Below, one piece after another: positions 1 to 8,173 of a DNA stretch of 64,000 nt. Source of the DNA: G965216905 sp965216905 (GTDB taxonomy: Bacteria; Actinomycetota; Acidimicrobiia; Spongiisociales; ZC4RG35); contig OZ244213.1 of assembly GCA_965216905.1 (NCBI GenBank), forward strand, positions 3,224,001 to 3,288,000. Reading direction: 5' to 3'. The notes under the pieces were generated by a model. The model was not told where the DNA came from and searched no databases. It saw only the letters and a list, made by a program, of their open reading frames with translations. The translations under genes and the position numbers were made by a program. How positions within the stretch are numbered: the stretch's first letter is position 1; every line of letters begins with the position of its first letter.

Positions 1-227
1 TGCAGAAGCTTGGCGTGGATTCGGGCGCCGCCGACACCGGTGAAGTACAGGTGGTGACACGACGCGTACGACGTCCGGAAGCCGGCCGGGACCACTTCGA
101 CCTCCGGCTCGACGGCCCGCATCTCTCCGAGCGCCGTGTCCCAGAAGCCGTCGAAGTCGGCGGGACGGGGGTTGGTGCCCCGATACTCGTACAACTCGTC
201 GAGCGGCATGTCGAACGTCAGCGGCAT
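1..227 (-). CDS. Acetylxylan esterase / cephalosporin-C deacetylase family, N-terminal part (cut by window edge)
   Basis: About 75 residues are visible, starting MPLTFDMPLDELYEYRGTN and continuing through a PADFDGFWD stretch. This is the usual opening of the AXE1 alpha/beta-hydrolase family, which removes acetyl groups from xylo-oligosaccharides or cephalosporin C. The catalytic Ser-Asp-His residues would lie beyond the window edge, so activity cannot be judged. The start at 227 was chosen because the family motif begins there. It follows the lipoprotein gene closely on the same strand and may be co-transcribed with it. Family assignment rests on recognition of the N-terminus only. Confidence 0.7.
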   Translation of the reverse strand, partial: MPLTFDMPLDELYEYRGTNPRPADFDGFWDTALGEMRAVEPEVEVVPAGFRTSYASCHHLYFTGVGGARIHAKLL

Positions 228-1420
228 CGGAGGCGGCTCCCGTGGGTCGGCGTCGTCGACGAGCGTATCTTCAACACGGAGAGCCGGCGGTCGCCAGCCA
301 CCACCGGGGGGCGGGCCCGGACAGCTCCGCCACGACGTCGGCTCGGCCGGTGAACACGTCGACGGCTTCGAGCCTCCGCCCCTCCTCGCCCTCGGTGATC
401 GATCAGCAGCTGATCGGGGCTCGTCCAGCCGATCCCGTGAAACTCCTGGGCACCCTGGAGTTCCTGCATGAGCGAACCGTCTTCGACCAAGTGCACCACC
501 ACCCGACCGCTGGACCCCACCACCGCCAGGAACAACTGCGGAGCGAAGCATCCGTCGACGATCAGGTCCTCTCCCAGATCGACCTCGAAGGAAGAGACCG
601 GTTGGCCTGTCCGGACGTCGACGATGTCGATCAGCGAGCCGGGCGACACCAGCGCCACCAGATCACCGCCGGCCGCCAGCCAGCCGCTCTGCTGAGGATC
701 CCGCATTTCGATCGGCACGGGTTCGGTGCCGGGGGTCCAGAAGGCGAGCCGCCCGTGCCGCTGCTCGTCGGCCGGCCAGACCGCCAACCCGTCGGCCACC
801 GCCCCAAACGGCGCCACCACCAGCCCTTCGGTGTCGAACCGTTCGCCGGCCTGCCCGGTGGTCACATCGATCCGCTGCACCCAGGCGTTCCCCTCTCCGA
901 CCGCCCAAACCTCCCCCTCGGACACACCGGGAAGCAGCCAGCCGGCCGAGGCCAACGCCACCGGCGACGCGGCGGTGTCGAGGTCGACCAGGTAGGCGGT
1001 GTCGAGGTCGGAGAACACCACCTGCTCTCCCGGCATGATCAGCGGATGGGGGAAGTCGCCCGGGACGAGCGGGACCGAGCGCTCGGTGACCAGGCGACCG
1101 GCCACCCCCAGCACCCACATTCGGGCGCTGGACGGATCGGACGGGAACGGGGCGATCACCGCCGGGCCGCGGATCAAGGCCGCATCGGCCATGAGCCGGA
1201 CGGCCGTCGGCCCGGCGGACGGCAAGGTCGAGTGTGATGGCGGAGGCCCGGGACGGGAGGTCGCGGTGGGGGTGGTGGTCGTGGTGGACGGCGGATGGGT
1301 GCTGGCCGGCGGGTCGGGAGCCTCCAGCCGTTGCGGATCGGCCGGACGGGTGGCCGGTGGGGCGCACGCGATGGCCACAACAGCGAGCACCACCCACCCA
1401 CGGCGCGCCCATCGTCTCAC
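218..1420 (-). CDS. Secreted lipoprotein with beta-propeller-like body, C-terminus frameshifted
   Basis: The N-terminus has a hydrophobic signal segment ending in a lipobox-like IACAPP, then a Pro/Thr-rich linker and a body with repeated short beta motifs (AYLVDLDT, IDIVDVRTG) as in WD40/PQQ-like folds. Its function is unknown and the location is predicted to be the outer face of the membrane. It starts inside the stop of the AlkC-like gene (ATGA overlap), so the two are probably translated together. After about residue 340 the frame turns Arg-rich. The adjacent frame instead reads EGEEGRRLEAVDVFTG and stops at 271. The break sits at a doubled GATC (397-404), so the native gene probably ended at 271. 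Confidence 0.7.
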   Translation of the reverse strand: MRRWARRGWVVLAVVAIACAPPATRPADPQRLEAPDPPASTHPPSTTTTTPTATSRPGPPPSHSTLPSAGPTAVRLMADAALIRGPAVIAPFPSDPSSARMWVLGVAGRLVTERSVPLVPGDFPHPLIMPGEQVVFSDLDTAYLVDLDTAASPVALASAGWLLPGVSEGEVWAVGEGNAWVQRIDVTTGQAGERFDTEGLVVAPFGAVADGLAVWPADEQRHGRLAFWTPGTEPVPIEMRDPQQSGWLAAGGDLVALVSPGSLIDIVDVRTGQPVSSFEVDLGEDLIVDGCFAPQLFLAVVGSSGRVVVHLVEDGSLMQELQGAQEFHGIGWTSPDQLLIDHRGRGGAEARSRRRVHRPSRRRGGAVRARPPVVAGDRRLSVLKIRSSTTPTHGSRLRCR

Positions 1421-2532
1421 TCCGTCACCGAGAACTCACCCCCGGGATGGACGGTGCCGTTGATCTGCACGTCGACGAGGTGGCGACCGGGATAGTGAGT
1501 GCGGGTCGAGTGCTGGCGTAGCGAGATCGTCTTGGACACGGTCGTTGCGTCACCGGCGCCGATCTGCCGTTCTGCGCCTTTGAAGACCTTGGGGCTGGTC
1601 GCTCCGCTGGCTTTGACGAAATGGACGATCAGGTCGACCAAAACCGGCGCCGGTTCGGTCTCCGGATTCACGAGTTCGACCGAGATCCGCACGGCTCCGC
1701 CGATGGCCACCGCTGCCGGTTCGAACCGGACCAAATCGACGCGGACGGGAGTGTCGGGACAGTATCCGAGGACGTCCAGGGCACCGGGATGCCCTTGCTT
1801 GACGAGGGTTCGCAACCCGTGCTTGACCAGCCGGGTGCGGTTGTCGTCGGTGTCCGCCATCCACCGTCGGGCGATGTCGACAACCAGGTCGGGATGGTCC
1901 TTCGAGATGTCGTTGAGGTTGTTGGAGACCGACCGCCGCACGTACTCGGCGGGGTCGTCCTTGAGCATCTCCAGCAGTTCGATCGCCGGGCCGGGGTCGT
2001 CCTGAAACCGCCGCAGGCGCGGCGCCCATGGGAGCCGGGGTCGGGTGCCCTCGGAGACGAGTCGCCGGACATGCACGTTCTCGTCGGTCGCCCACTCCCG
2101 CAGCAGGTCCTGGGTCTGCTCCGGATACCGCTCGATGAAGGCCCGGAGGGCGGCCTCGGAGGTGAACCGTTTGGTGATCTCGTACAACGCCCGCATGCCG
2201 GCGTCGAAGTGGTCCAATCCGTGCTCTGCGACGAAGAACACGAATGGCAGGTAGCGGAACACCTCCATTCCGCTCAGCTCCGCCGCTTCGATCTCGGGAC
2301 CCAAGGACGCCACGATGACGTCGATGGCCCGTTCCCGGTCGGCGGGTAGGTAAACGGCCAGCACACCGGAGATGTGGCGAGCCCGCTCGGTCAGCTCCAT
2401 CTCCTCGAAGCCGACGGCACAGTCGGCGACGAAACGCTCGACGTCGAACTGGTGGTGGACGGCCGCCACCATCGCAGCGAGCGAGGCGGCCACGTCGGCT
2501 CCGAACGAGTTCTTGAGCGGTTCGGCCACCAT
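1417..2532 (-). CDS. AlkC-like DNA alkylation repair glycosylase with C-terminal Ig-like domain
   Basis: The N-terminus MVAEPLKNSFG and the following helical repeats (FRYLPFVFFVAEHGLDHFDAGM, HVRRLVSEGTRPRLPW, YVRRSVSNNLNDISKDHP) match the HEAT-like AlkC/AlkD superfamily, which excises alkylated bases without flipping them. NNLNDISK is typical of the family. Residues about 265-371 look like an all-beta Ig-like domain, which is known in one AlkC subgroup. The 371-residue length fits such two-domain members. The downstream lipoprotein overlaps by 4 bp. No LexA box was noticed nearby. The AlkC assignment rather than a general HEAT-repeat protein is likely but not proven. Confidence 0.8.
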   Translation of the reverse strand: MVAEPLKNSFGADVAASLAAMVAAVHHQFDVERFVADCAVGFEEMELTERARHISGVLAVYLPADRERAIDVIVASLGPEIEAAELSGMEVFRYLPFVFFVAEHGLDHFDAGMRALYEITKRFTSEAALRAFIERYPEQTQDLLREWATDENVHVRRLVSEGTRPRLPWAPRLRRFQDDPGPAIELLEMLKDDPAEYVRRSVSNNLNDISKDHPDLVVDIARRWMADTDDNRTRLVKHGLRTLVKQGHPGALDVLGYCPDTPVRVDLVRFEPAAVAIGGAVRISVELVNPETEPAPVLVDLIVHFVKASGATSPKVFKGAERQIGAGDATTVSKTISLRQHSTRTHYPGRHLVDVQINGTVHPGGEFSVTE

Positions 2533-2595
2533 CGCAGGCTATTCCCTGCCGGAGGGTTCGGGGCGTCGCCGGCGGTTGGTTCCACTCGCTGGCGC

Positions 2596-3450
2596 TCAGC
2601 GCTCCGGCCGGCCGGCTTCGATCCAGGTGGCGATGTCGGGCAGTGCCGGCCCGAGCAGCTCGGCGCACTCGGCGGTGAATGCCAGTCCCCGATCGAACAC
2701 GACGCCTTCGAAGCCATGGGCGGCCGGGTCGCAGGCCGTCGCGTACGCCTCAGGGTGGAAGCGCTTGAGGTAGTCGGCCATCGCCTGGTTGGCAGCCGAG
2801 AAGTCGCCGCCTTCCATGGGCTTCCACAGCAGGCGACCGGTCGGCGCCAGGTAGTCGAACGGCATGGTGAGGTCGGCGATGCCCAGCACCGCAAACACCG
2901 GGTCGGTCATCGTGACCGGGCACTGGACGGCGACGCGATTGAGCCCGTCGGGCGGCTCGGCGGTGCACACCCCGACCTCGAGGCCATATCCCTGGTCGAT
3001 CAGGGTGGCGTTGAAGCTCCACATGAGAGCCTCGGCTGGAGTGATTCCGCCTTCTGGATGCGTTGCCGCCGCCACCGCTTGGATGTCGTTGGCGGTGAGC
3101 GCCGCGTAGAACGCATCGGTGGCGGCCAGCGCCGCGGCGATCGGGTCGGATCCGACCTCGGTGGCCGGAGGAGGAAGCTCGGTGTCCTGACGTCCGTCGC
3201 CGCCGGTGATGGTCAGCCCGATGATCGCGGCCACCACCACCATTGCCACTGCACCCGCGGGTGCGAGCCACGACCTCGGCCGGCTCTTCGAGGGTTCTGT
3301 TCGGATGGTTGTGTCGGTGTCCATGTGCGGCCTCCTCGGCGTGTCGACGGAGCCGGCGGGTTCCGCCACTTCCGTCTCGATGAGATAGGCGTCCGGATCG
3401 GGAACCGGGTTGGCGCCGACGAGCAGCTGGTAGGCGCGTTCCGGCGTCAT
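2596..3450 (-). CDS. Single-pass membrane protein partner of the ECF sigma factor
   Basis: The protein starts MTPERAYQLLVGANPVPDP, has one transmembrane helix (WLAPAGAVAMVVVAAIIGL, about residues 61-79) and an extracytoplasmic domain with several cysteines. Its start overlaps the stop of the sigma-factor gene (ATGA). A small cytosolic N-terminus plus one membrane helix next to an ECF sigma factor is how an anti-sigma factor is built, but no zinc-binding anti-sigma motif is visible. The extracytoplasmic part resembles no family I recognise. The long open frame upstream of 3450 is a shadow of the sigma gene. Confidence 0.65.
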   Translation of the reverse strand: MTPERAYQLLVGANPVPDPDAYLIETEVAEPAGSVDTPRRPHMDTDTTIRTEPSKSRPRSWLAPAGAVAMVVVAAIIGLTITGGDGRQDTELPPPATEVGSDPIAAALAATDAFYAALTANDIQAVAAATHPEGGITPAEALMWSFNATLIDQGYGLEVGVCTAEPPDGLNRVAVQCPVTMTDPVFAVLGIADLTMPFDYLAPTGRLLWKPMEGGDFSAANQAMADYLKRFHPEAYATACDPAAHGFEGVVFDRGLAFTAECAELLGPALPDIATWIEAGRPER

Positions 3451-4001
3451 GATCCGACGCTCCTGTTCGAGTCCGCCGAGGAGAGCGGTGGGGTTTCGGT
3501 CATGGCGCGGTATCGGTCGGCCAGTCGAGTCTTTGCTCGTGTCATGCGCTTGTCGACCGCCGCCTGTGAACAACCGACGACGGCGGCGATCTCCCGGTGG
3601 GTCAGCCCCTCCCATGCGGACAGCATCAGGACCTCCCGGTCGGCGGGTCGGAGGGAGGCGACCGCCTGGCGAACCGCGACGTGTTCGGAGCGCTCGATGA
3701 CGACCATCTCCGGCCCCGGGTCGGAGAGCCGCCGCATCGAACCGACCTTCGACGCCAGCCGGGTCGCCCGTCCGGCCCGGCGCCAGTGATGAGAGAGCAC
3801 GTGGCGAGCCGCCCCGTACAGCCAGGGCAGCGTCTCCGGATCGTCGGGGACGTCGGCTCGCCGCCGCCAGGCCACTGCAAACACCTCGGACACGGCGTCC
3901 GAGGCGTTGGCGGCCCCCATCCTGCGGACGCAGTACGCCAGGATCCGGCTTCGGTGCCTCTGGTAGAGGCGTTCGAACCACGCTTCATCACGCAACGCCA
4001 T
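3447..4001 (-). CDS. ECF-type RNA polymerase sigma factor
   Basis: Region 2 is visible at about residues 8-50 (WFERLYQRHRSRILAYCVRR, then DAVSEVFAVAWRR) and region 4 at about 125-165 (REVLMLSAWEGLTHREIA, then a helix-turn-helix ending VDKRMTRAKTRL). Together they make a standard sigma-70 ECF protein of about 184 residues. The start MALRDEAWFERLY at 4001 gives the usual distance to region 2; the open frame extends to 4286 but that part is Arg/Pro-rich and unlike protein. It is translationally coupled to the membrane protein downstream, which is probably its regulator. Confidence 0.88.
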   Translation of the reverse strand: MALRDEAWFERLYQRHRSRILAYCVRRMGAANASDAVSEVFAVAWRRRADVPDDPETLPWLYGAARHVLSHHWRRAGRATRLASKVGSMRRLSDPGPEMVVIERSEHVAVRQAVASLRPADREVLMLSAWEGLTHREIAAVVGCSQAAVDKRMTRAKTRLADRYRAMTETPPLSSADSNRSVGS

Positions 4002-4319
4002 GTCTGTGTGTCCCACTGCCAACCCTATGCCCGGACCAACGTCCGTGCGGACACCCGGTCCGTAGGAAATGTTGTCAGGTTCGGTGCTCGCCGGGCATGA
4101 GCAGTATGAGGGTGGCAACCCACCCTCACCGCCGAGGACTCGGGCGGGTTGGAACCGACGGCCCGCCCGAGCGGTGTCTCGCTTCATGACCGGCGGGCGG
4201 AGGCGCCGACAGCTCGAGAGCCGGCGGTACTGCAACCGAGCGACTCCGCCCCGGCGCGTCGACCTTCGACCCGCCGGGCTACCCACGAAGCCATGCGTCG
4301 CTGCCCCCAGGCCACCTCG
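4002..4319. other. Intergenic region upstream of the sigma factor
   Basis: About 320 bp between the sigma-factor start and the stop of the 2H phosphoesterase. No convincing gene is seen on either strand; the open frames here have Arg/Pro-rich shadow composition. It must hold the sigma-operon promoter on the minus strand, but I cannot point to a confident -35/-10 pair. Confidence 0.5.
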
Positions 4320-4850
4320 TCACGGGTGAGGGGCACCGAGGTCGAATCGGTGGGTCTGAGCCCAATGGGGAGGGTCGGGCGTACCCTGCATCAGCCACAC
4401 CTGATCCGCTACCTGCGTCTCGACGGGGAGGAGTTCGGACGCAGCCGCAGCGACTCGGCGCATCTCGGCCTCACTGCCTTCGCGACCGATGGTCACGTGA
4501 GGCTGTGGGTCTTGGATCTCGCCTCGGTACGGTGGGAGACCCCAACGCTCCTCAACGGCGTTGGTGAGATCCACGAAGCTGCTGGTTGGACGAGGCCTGA
4601 CAAAGACCACCTGGTCGTCGAACCAACCGATCTCCTCGAGTGAGTACGTGAATCTGGGCCATGCCGCGAAGAATGCTCCGAGCTCATCGATGCAACGCTC
4701 GGCGAGCGTTGGAGGCAGGAAGGGGTACAGCACGGTGACATGAGCAGGGACACCAACGGGCGGTACGCCGTCGACGGCGGGTCGCCACGTGTCGACGAAG
4801 TCCTGAAAGCTCGGTACCGGGATGATGAGGCCGGTCTCGGTAGGGGTCAT
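4320..4850 (-). CDS. 2H phosphoesterase (2'-5' RNA ligase family)
   Basis: Two H-x-T motifs characteristic of the 2H phosphoesterase fold are present: HVTVLYPF at about residue 38 and HVTIG at about 118. They form the twin catalytic histidines that cleave 2',3'-cyclic or 2'-5' phosphodiesters. The 176-residue length is normal. The physiological substrate is unknown; relatives act on tRNA fragments, cyclic nucleotides or ADP-ribose cyclic phosphates. A second 2H protein (ThpR) lies at 61299-61835 and is only distantly similar. The gene seems monocistronic. Confidence 0.82.
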   Translation of the reverse strand: MTPTETGLIIPVPSFQDFVDTWRPAVDGVPPVGVPAHVTVLYPFLPPTLAERCIDELGAFFAAWPRFTYSLEEIGWFDDQVVFVRPRPTSSFVDLTNAVEERWGLPPYRGEIQDPQPHVTIGREGSEAEMRRVAAAASELLPVETQVADQVWLMQGTPDPPHWAQTHRFDLGAPHP

Positions 4851-4860
4851 CGCCGCGATT

Positions 4861-4879
4861 ATGTACCACAGGAGTACAT
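4861..4879. promoter_or_regulatory. Short inverted repeat in the 2H phosphoesterase promoter
   Basis: ATGTAC and GTACAT flank a 7-bp spacer 11-29 bp upstream of the phosphoesterase start. On the minus strand a TACATAAT stretch overlaps it about 8 bp before the ATG, which would suit a -10 box of a nearly leaderless transcript. This could be an operator, but it is short enough to be chance. Confidence 0.3.
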
Positions 4880-4997
4880 GTCGAAGTCCACGGTGGTCAT
4901 GCCGGTGTTGAGTAGTTGCGCTGCCATGCCACCAGCGTGGACAAGCTTGGGAGCTAGGAACAGCAACGTGTTTGGTGATCGGCGCTGTCCGCCCCCA

Positions 4998-5978
4998 TTA
5001 GTTGGTGACGGCTTGGGCGAGCAGACCGCCGGTGACGGCGACGGCGAAGACGTATCCGAAGAAGATCACGACGAGCCGTGAACGGGCGAGGCGGGTGAGG
5101 ATGATGAACTCCGGCACGTTCGCCCCGGCGCCGGCGATGGTGAGCGCAACGATGGTTCCGACACCGACGCCTGCGGCGGAGAGCGAATCGGCGATCGGGA
5201 TGAACAGTTCGGTATGGAAGTAGAGGGGGGTGCCGAGCGCGGCCGCGACAGGGATGGAGAAGGAGCCACTGCCAGTGATGCCTGCGGCGGTTTCGGGCGG
5301 GACGAAGACCTCGATCGCAAGCCCGATGGCGACGCCGACACCGAGGAGAAGTCCAACGGATCGCAGAAGGTGGGTGGCGGAGCGAGCGGCGTGACGGCTC
5401 TCGGCTCGGATGCCGCGCCAAGGCAGGCTGCAGTCATCTCCACAGCCGGCTCCGACCTCTGGGCTCAGACTCATGGGGTCGGGTTCGAGGTCGACCGCAG
5501 CGTCGCTCGTTGTGACCAAAGCTGGTGAAACGGCCATCACGCGGCCGGTGTCGGCGAATGACGAGATCGGCTCGAGGTGGCGTTCGATCCCGACTCGTTG
5601 TGCGACCAGCGCCAGCGAGATCGCCGCGCTGAATGCGACCGCTAGGTAGAGGACCGCGACCTTCACACCCACGATGAGCACCAACGCGCCGAACAGTATC
5701 GGGTCGAGCACCGGGGCGGCGACGATGAACGCGACATAACCGGCCACGGCGACCTGGGCTTGGCGCATGCCGACGAGCAACGGTATCGCGGAGTAGGTGC
5801 AGAACGGGGTCACGAAACCGATCGCGATGCCCTTGAGACCGGCGACGATCGGGCGACCGCCCATCCATGTCTGGAGGCGCTCCGGACCGATCCTTCTCTG
5901 GACCAATTCGATGCCGAAGGACACACCGAAGAACAAAACCACCAACTCGGCCACCAGCAACGCCGTACTGCCGAGCAC
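4998..5978 (-). CDS. YraQ/ArsP-type (DUF318) membrane permease
   Basis: The 326-residue protein has about eight hydrophobic segments in two halves separated by a cytosolic stretch (about 135-185) containing a Cys pair (GAGCGDDCSLP). The phrases FVTPFCTYSAIPLLVGM and GTPLYFHTELFIPI correspond to the paired signatures of the DUF318 permease family, which includes the organoarsenical exporter ArsP. The GTG start at 5978 overlaps the stop of the arsR-like gene (TAGTG), so the two genes form a coupled operon controlled by the palindrome at 6288. The substrate cannot be told from sequence; a metalloid or organo-metalloid is inferred from context. Confidence 0.8.
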   Translation of the reverse strand: MLGSTALLVAELVVLFFGVSFGIELVQRRIGPERLQTWMGGRPIVAGLKGIAIGFVTPFCTYSAIPLLVGMRQAQVAVAGYVAFIVAAPVLDPILFGALVLIVGVKVAVLYLAVAFSAAISLALVAQRVGIERHLEPISSFADTGRVMAVSPALVTTSDAAVDLEPDPMSLSPEVGAGCGDDCSLPWRGIRAESRHAARSATHLLRSVGLLLGVGVAIGLAIEVFVPPETAAGITGSGSFSIPVAAALGTPLYFHTELFIPIADSLSAAGVGVGTIVALTIAGAGANVPEFIILTRLARSRLVVIFFGYVFAVAVTGGLLAQAVTN

Positions 5979-6298
5979 TACCGGTCGGCCCCCCCGGTAT
6001 CGATCGCCATGATCACCGCCGCGGCGGCGGGAAGACCGGTCATGCAGTCCTCGTTGACACGCACCCAGGTGCGAGTGCCATCGGCCTCGGCGATCACGAA
6101 AGCGTGTGAGCCGAGTACTTGGAGGTGCTTCGAAACCGTTGACTGGCTCTTGCCGACCAGGTCGACGACTTCGCCCACGGTGAGCGCTCGGCCCGCATTG
6201 GCTATGACGTGGAGGATGCGGAGCCGGGTGCCGTCGGCCAGGCATCGGAACCAGCCGGCGTACTCCTCCGCGTCTTCGGGTGTGAGTCGAGTGTTCAT
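5978..6298 (-). CDS. ArsR-family winged-helix repressor
   Basis: 106 residues with a clear ArsR fold: WFRCLADGTRLRILHVIA (helices 1-2) then VGEVVDLVGKSQSTVSKHLQVL, the recognition helix. Cys is present in WFRCLADG and NEDCMTG, but no classic ELCVCD metal motif is seen, so the inducer is uncertain. It is the first gene of an operon with the YraQ/ArsP-like permease, and a near-perfect palindrome spans its start codon, which indicates autorepression. Confidence 0.87.
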   Translation of the reverse strand: MNTRLTPEDAEEYAGWFRCLADGTRLRILHVIANAGRALTVGEVVDLVGKSQSTVSKHLQVLGSHAFVIAEADGTRTWVRVNEDCMTGLPAAAAVIMAIDTGGADR

Positions 6299-6328
6299 CG
6301 TTCATCGACGATAAACGATGAACACTCG
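6288..6328. promoter_or_regulatory. 41-bp palindromic operator over the arsR-like start codon
   Basis: Perfect 15-bp arms (6288-6302 and 6314-6328) flank an 11-bp centre that is itself ATCG-A-CGAT, so 19 of 20 base pairs around A6308 are symmetric. The start codon of the repressor (6296-6298) lies in the left arm. This fits a binding site for the ArsR dimer, or for two dimers, that blocks its own transcription or translation start. Confidence 0.75.
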
Positions 6329-6454
6329 GAGTCAAGGGGCATGCACGACATCGCCAGGCCCATCGACGCCACACCTGGGTCGAATCCGGCCAGGTCACTG
6401 CCGGGTTTGGTTCGTCCACGTTGATAGAACCGTGGCCGCGTCGTGAGTTCCGAA

Positions 6455-8023
6455 TCAGTCGTCTGGGGTGGGTTGGCCGACGCTGAGCAACCCCACAACG
6501 AGAGCAGCCAATAGGGCAACCACTGCCATGACCGGCAGCAAGTTGGAGTCGGGATTGCCGGGACGCGGCTGGGACATCTGGAAGAAGACATCGATTGCGG
6601 GGACCGTGAGCAACAGGCTGACGCCCACCAGGGCGCCTCGAACCACCGAGATCGGCCCGGGCTCCGAGTCGACGATCAAGAGCAGGCCGCCCGCAATGGC
6701 GGCCCAACTGAACAGATAGCTCGTCGCCGGGGCAGCCAACCCGGTAACCGCGGCCAGCAACGCGCATATCACGACGGCCCCGATGCCGAGCGCGGGGAAC
6801 CGTCGCTCGACCGAGACCCAGAGAACGGTCAGGAGCACAACGAATCCTGCGAGCCACAGATATGCCTCGGCCGCACTCGGGCTGCTCCGCCACCTGGTCA
6901 GCAACATCCAGGCCAAGAGCGAGGCCACCGGCGGCAGCGAGGTTCGCGGTCCCCCGTGTCCGGTACAGGCCAAGTCCCACCAGGAGGGCCGCCAGCAGCG
7001 CGAGCGGGAGTGCCCAGCCGACGGGGTACTCAACGATGCGGTCGTCGAGAACCGTGAAGAAGGTCGTCCTGTCCTGGCCCGCGAATCCGTCGAGGGGGGG
7101 TGTTGCCGATCGCCCGAACCAGGGCGAGCGTTGCCGCACCCTGATGGCCAAGACTGTTGACACCGAGATTCTCGAATGAGTCGTGTTCGGTGTGATAGAC
7201 GGGTGAGCCATGGGTGTAGACCAGCTGAACGCCGGGCACACCTTCTGCCTTGATTCGATCGAAGTCGGTGCCCAGGTCGCCGAGCAGACGCATGATCTCG
7301 GTCAGGAACGAGTAGGCAACCGGCTTCACCTCGGCTCGCTGAAAGGCATCGATCACGGCAGGCTCCGAGCCGTTGATCTCGACCAGGAGAGAGGGGCCGG
7401 CTGACCCGTTGGTCTCGAGGTTGATGACGAAGCCGATGTCCTCGGACCAGGGGTGGTGGTCGACGAAGTTGTTCATGCCGGGGCGAGGGTTGGGCTCTTC
7501 CCCATCGGTGAACAAGAAGATCACGTCGTTCGGCATCGAGGCGTCACTCAGGACTCGGGCTACCTCGAGCAAGATGGAGACGTTCGCCGCATTGTCGTTT
7601 GCGCCCGGTGTCCAAGGAACCGTGTCGTAGTGGGCGATCACCGCAATTGCGGTGCTCCGTCCTCCCTGGACCTCGCCATCACATTGGTGAGACTGACCTC
7701 TGTCCGGGCTGTCCGAAGTAGTCAGGCGCTTCGAATGTCTGCAGTTCGGTTCGAAGACCGAGCCCGCTCAACTCCTCGATGATGTAGTCGCGAACCTCGA
7801 GGATCGCGGGGCTGCCCATCGCACGAGGCTCACTGGCGATCACCTCGACGTGGGCGACGGCTCTTTGCGTTGAGATCCCGTCGGCCGGTGTCGACGTGTC
7901 CGGGAACAGGGGCAGGATGCTCGCCACAGCGAAGGCGGCGACGACTGCCCAGAAACCGGCCGACCACGGTCGTTGTCGATTCCCGGTCAGCGTTGACCTC
8001 CTGATCCAGTGTTCCGACTCCAA
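6455..8023 (-). pseudogene. M28-family peptidase with C-terminal membrane domain, broken by several frameshifts
   Basis: Three pieces in different frames make one protein. 8023-7679 encodes a signal anchor and VEVIASEPRAMGSP. 7641 onward encodes the zinc-peptidase core (IAHYDTVPWTPGANDNAA, LFTDGEEPNP, then YHTEHDSFENLG). A membrane part follows in two frames, with breaks near a run of seven C (7095-7101, minus strand) and again near 6930. Residues of the M28 dinuclear zinc site (H-x-D, D, EE, H) are all still readable, so the decay is recent or the breaks are sequencing errors. The intact protein would resemble ER-type Fxna/ERMP1-like M28 peptidases with C-terminal helices. Confidence 0.75.
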
Positions 8024-8173
8024 GAAAGTTGGAGCTAGGGGAAATGGTCATTTCGTCGGCGGGGGCCGGGAGAGCGCCGCTCTGAGCAGGTCCGGCAGAT
8101 CGCCGCCCGGTTCGGTGCGCCCCGAGTGGCGTGACGCTCGGTTTCCGGGCTCTCCGGCCGTAGGCTCCGGCAG

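Noticed and set aside
2374..3789. 471-codon plus-strand open frame
   Set aside because: Antisense to the membrane partner and sigma-factor genes; Arg/Gly/His-rich with no domain.
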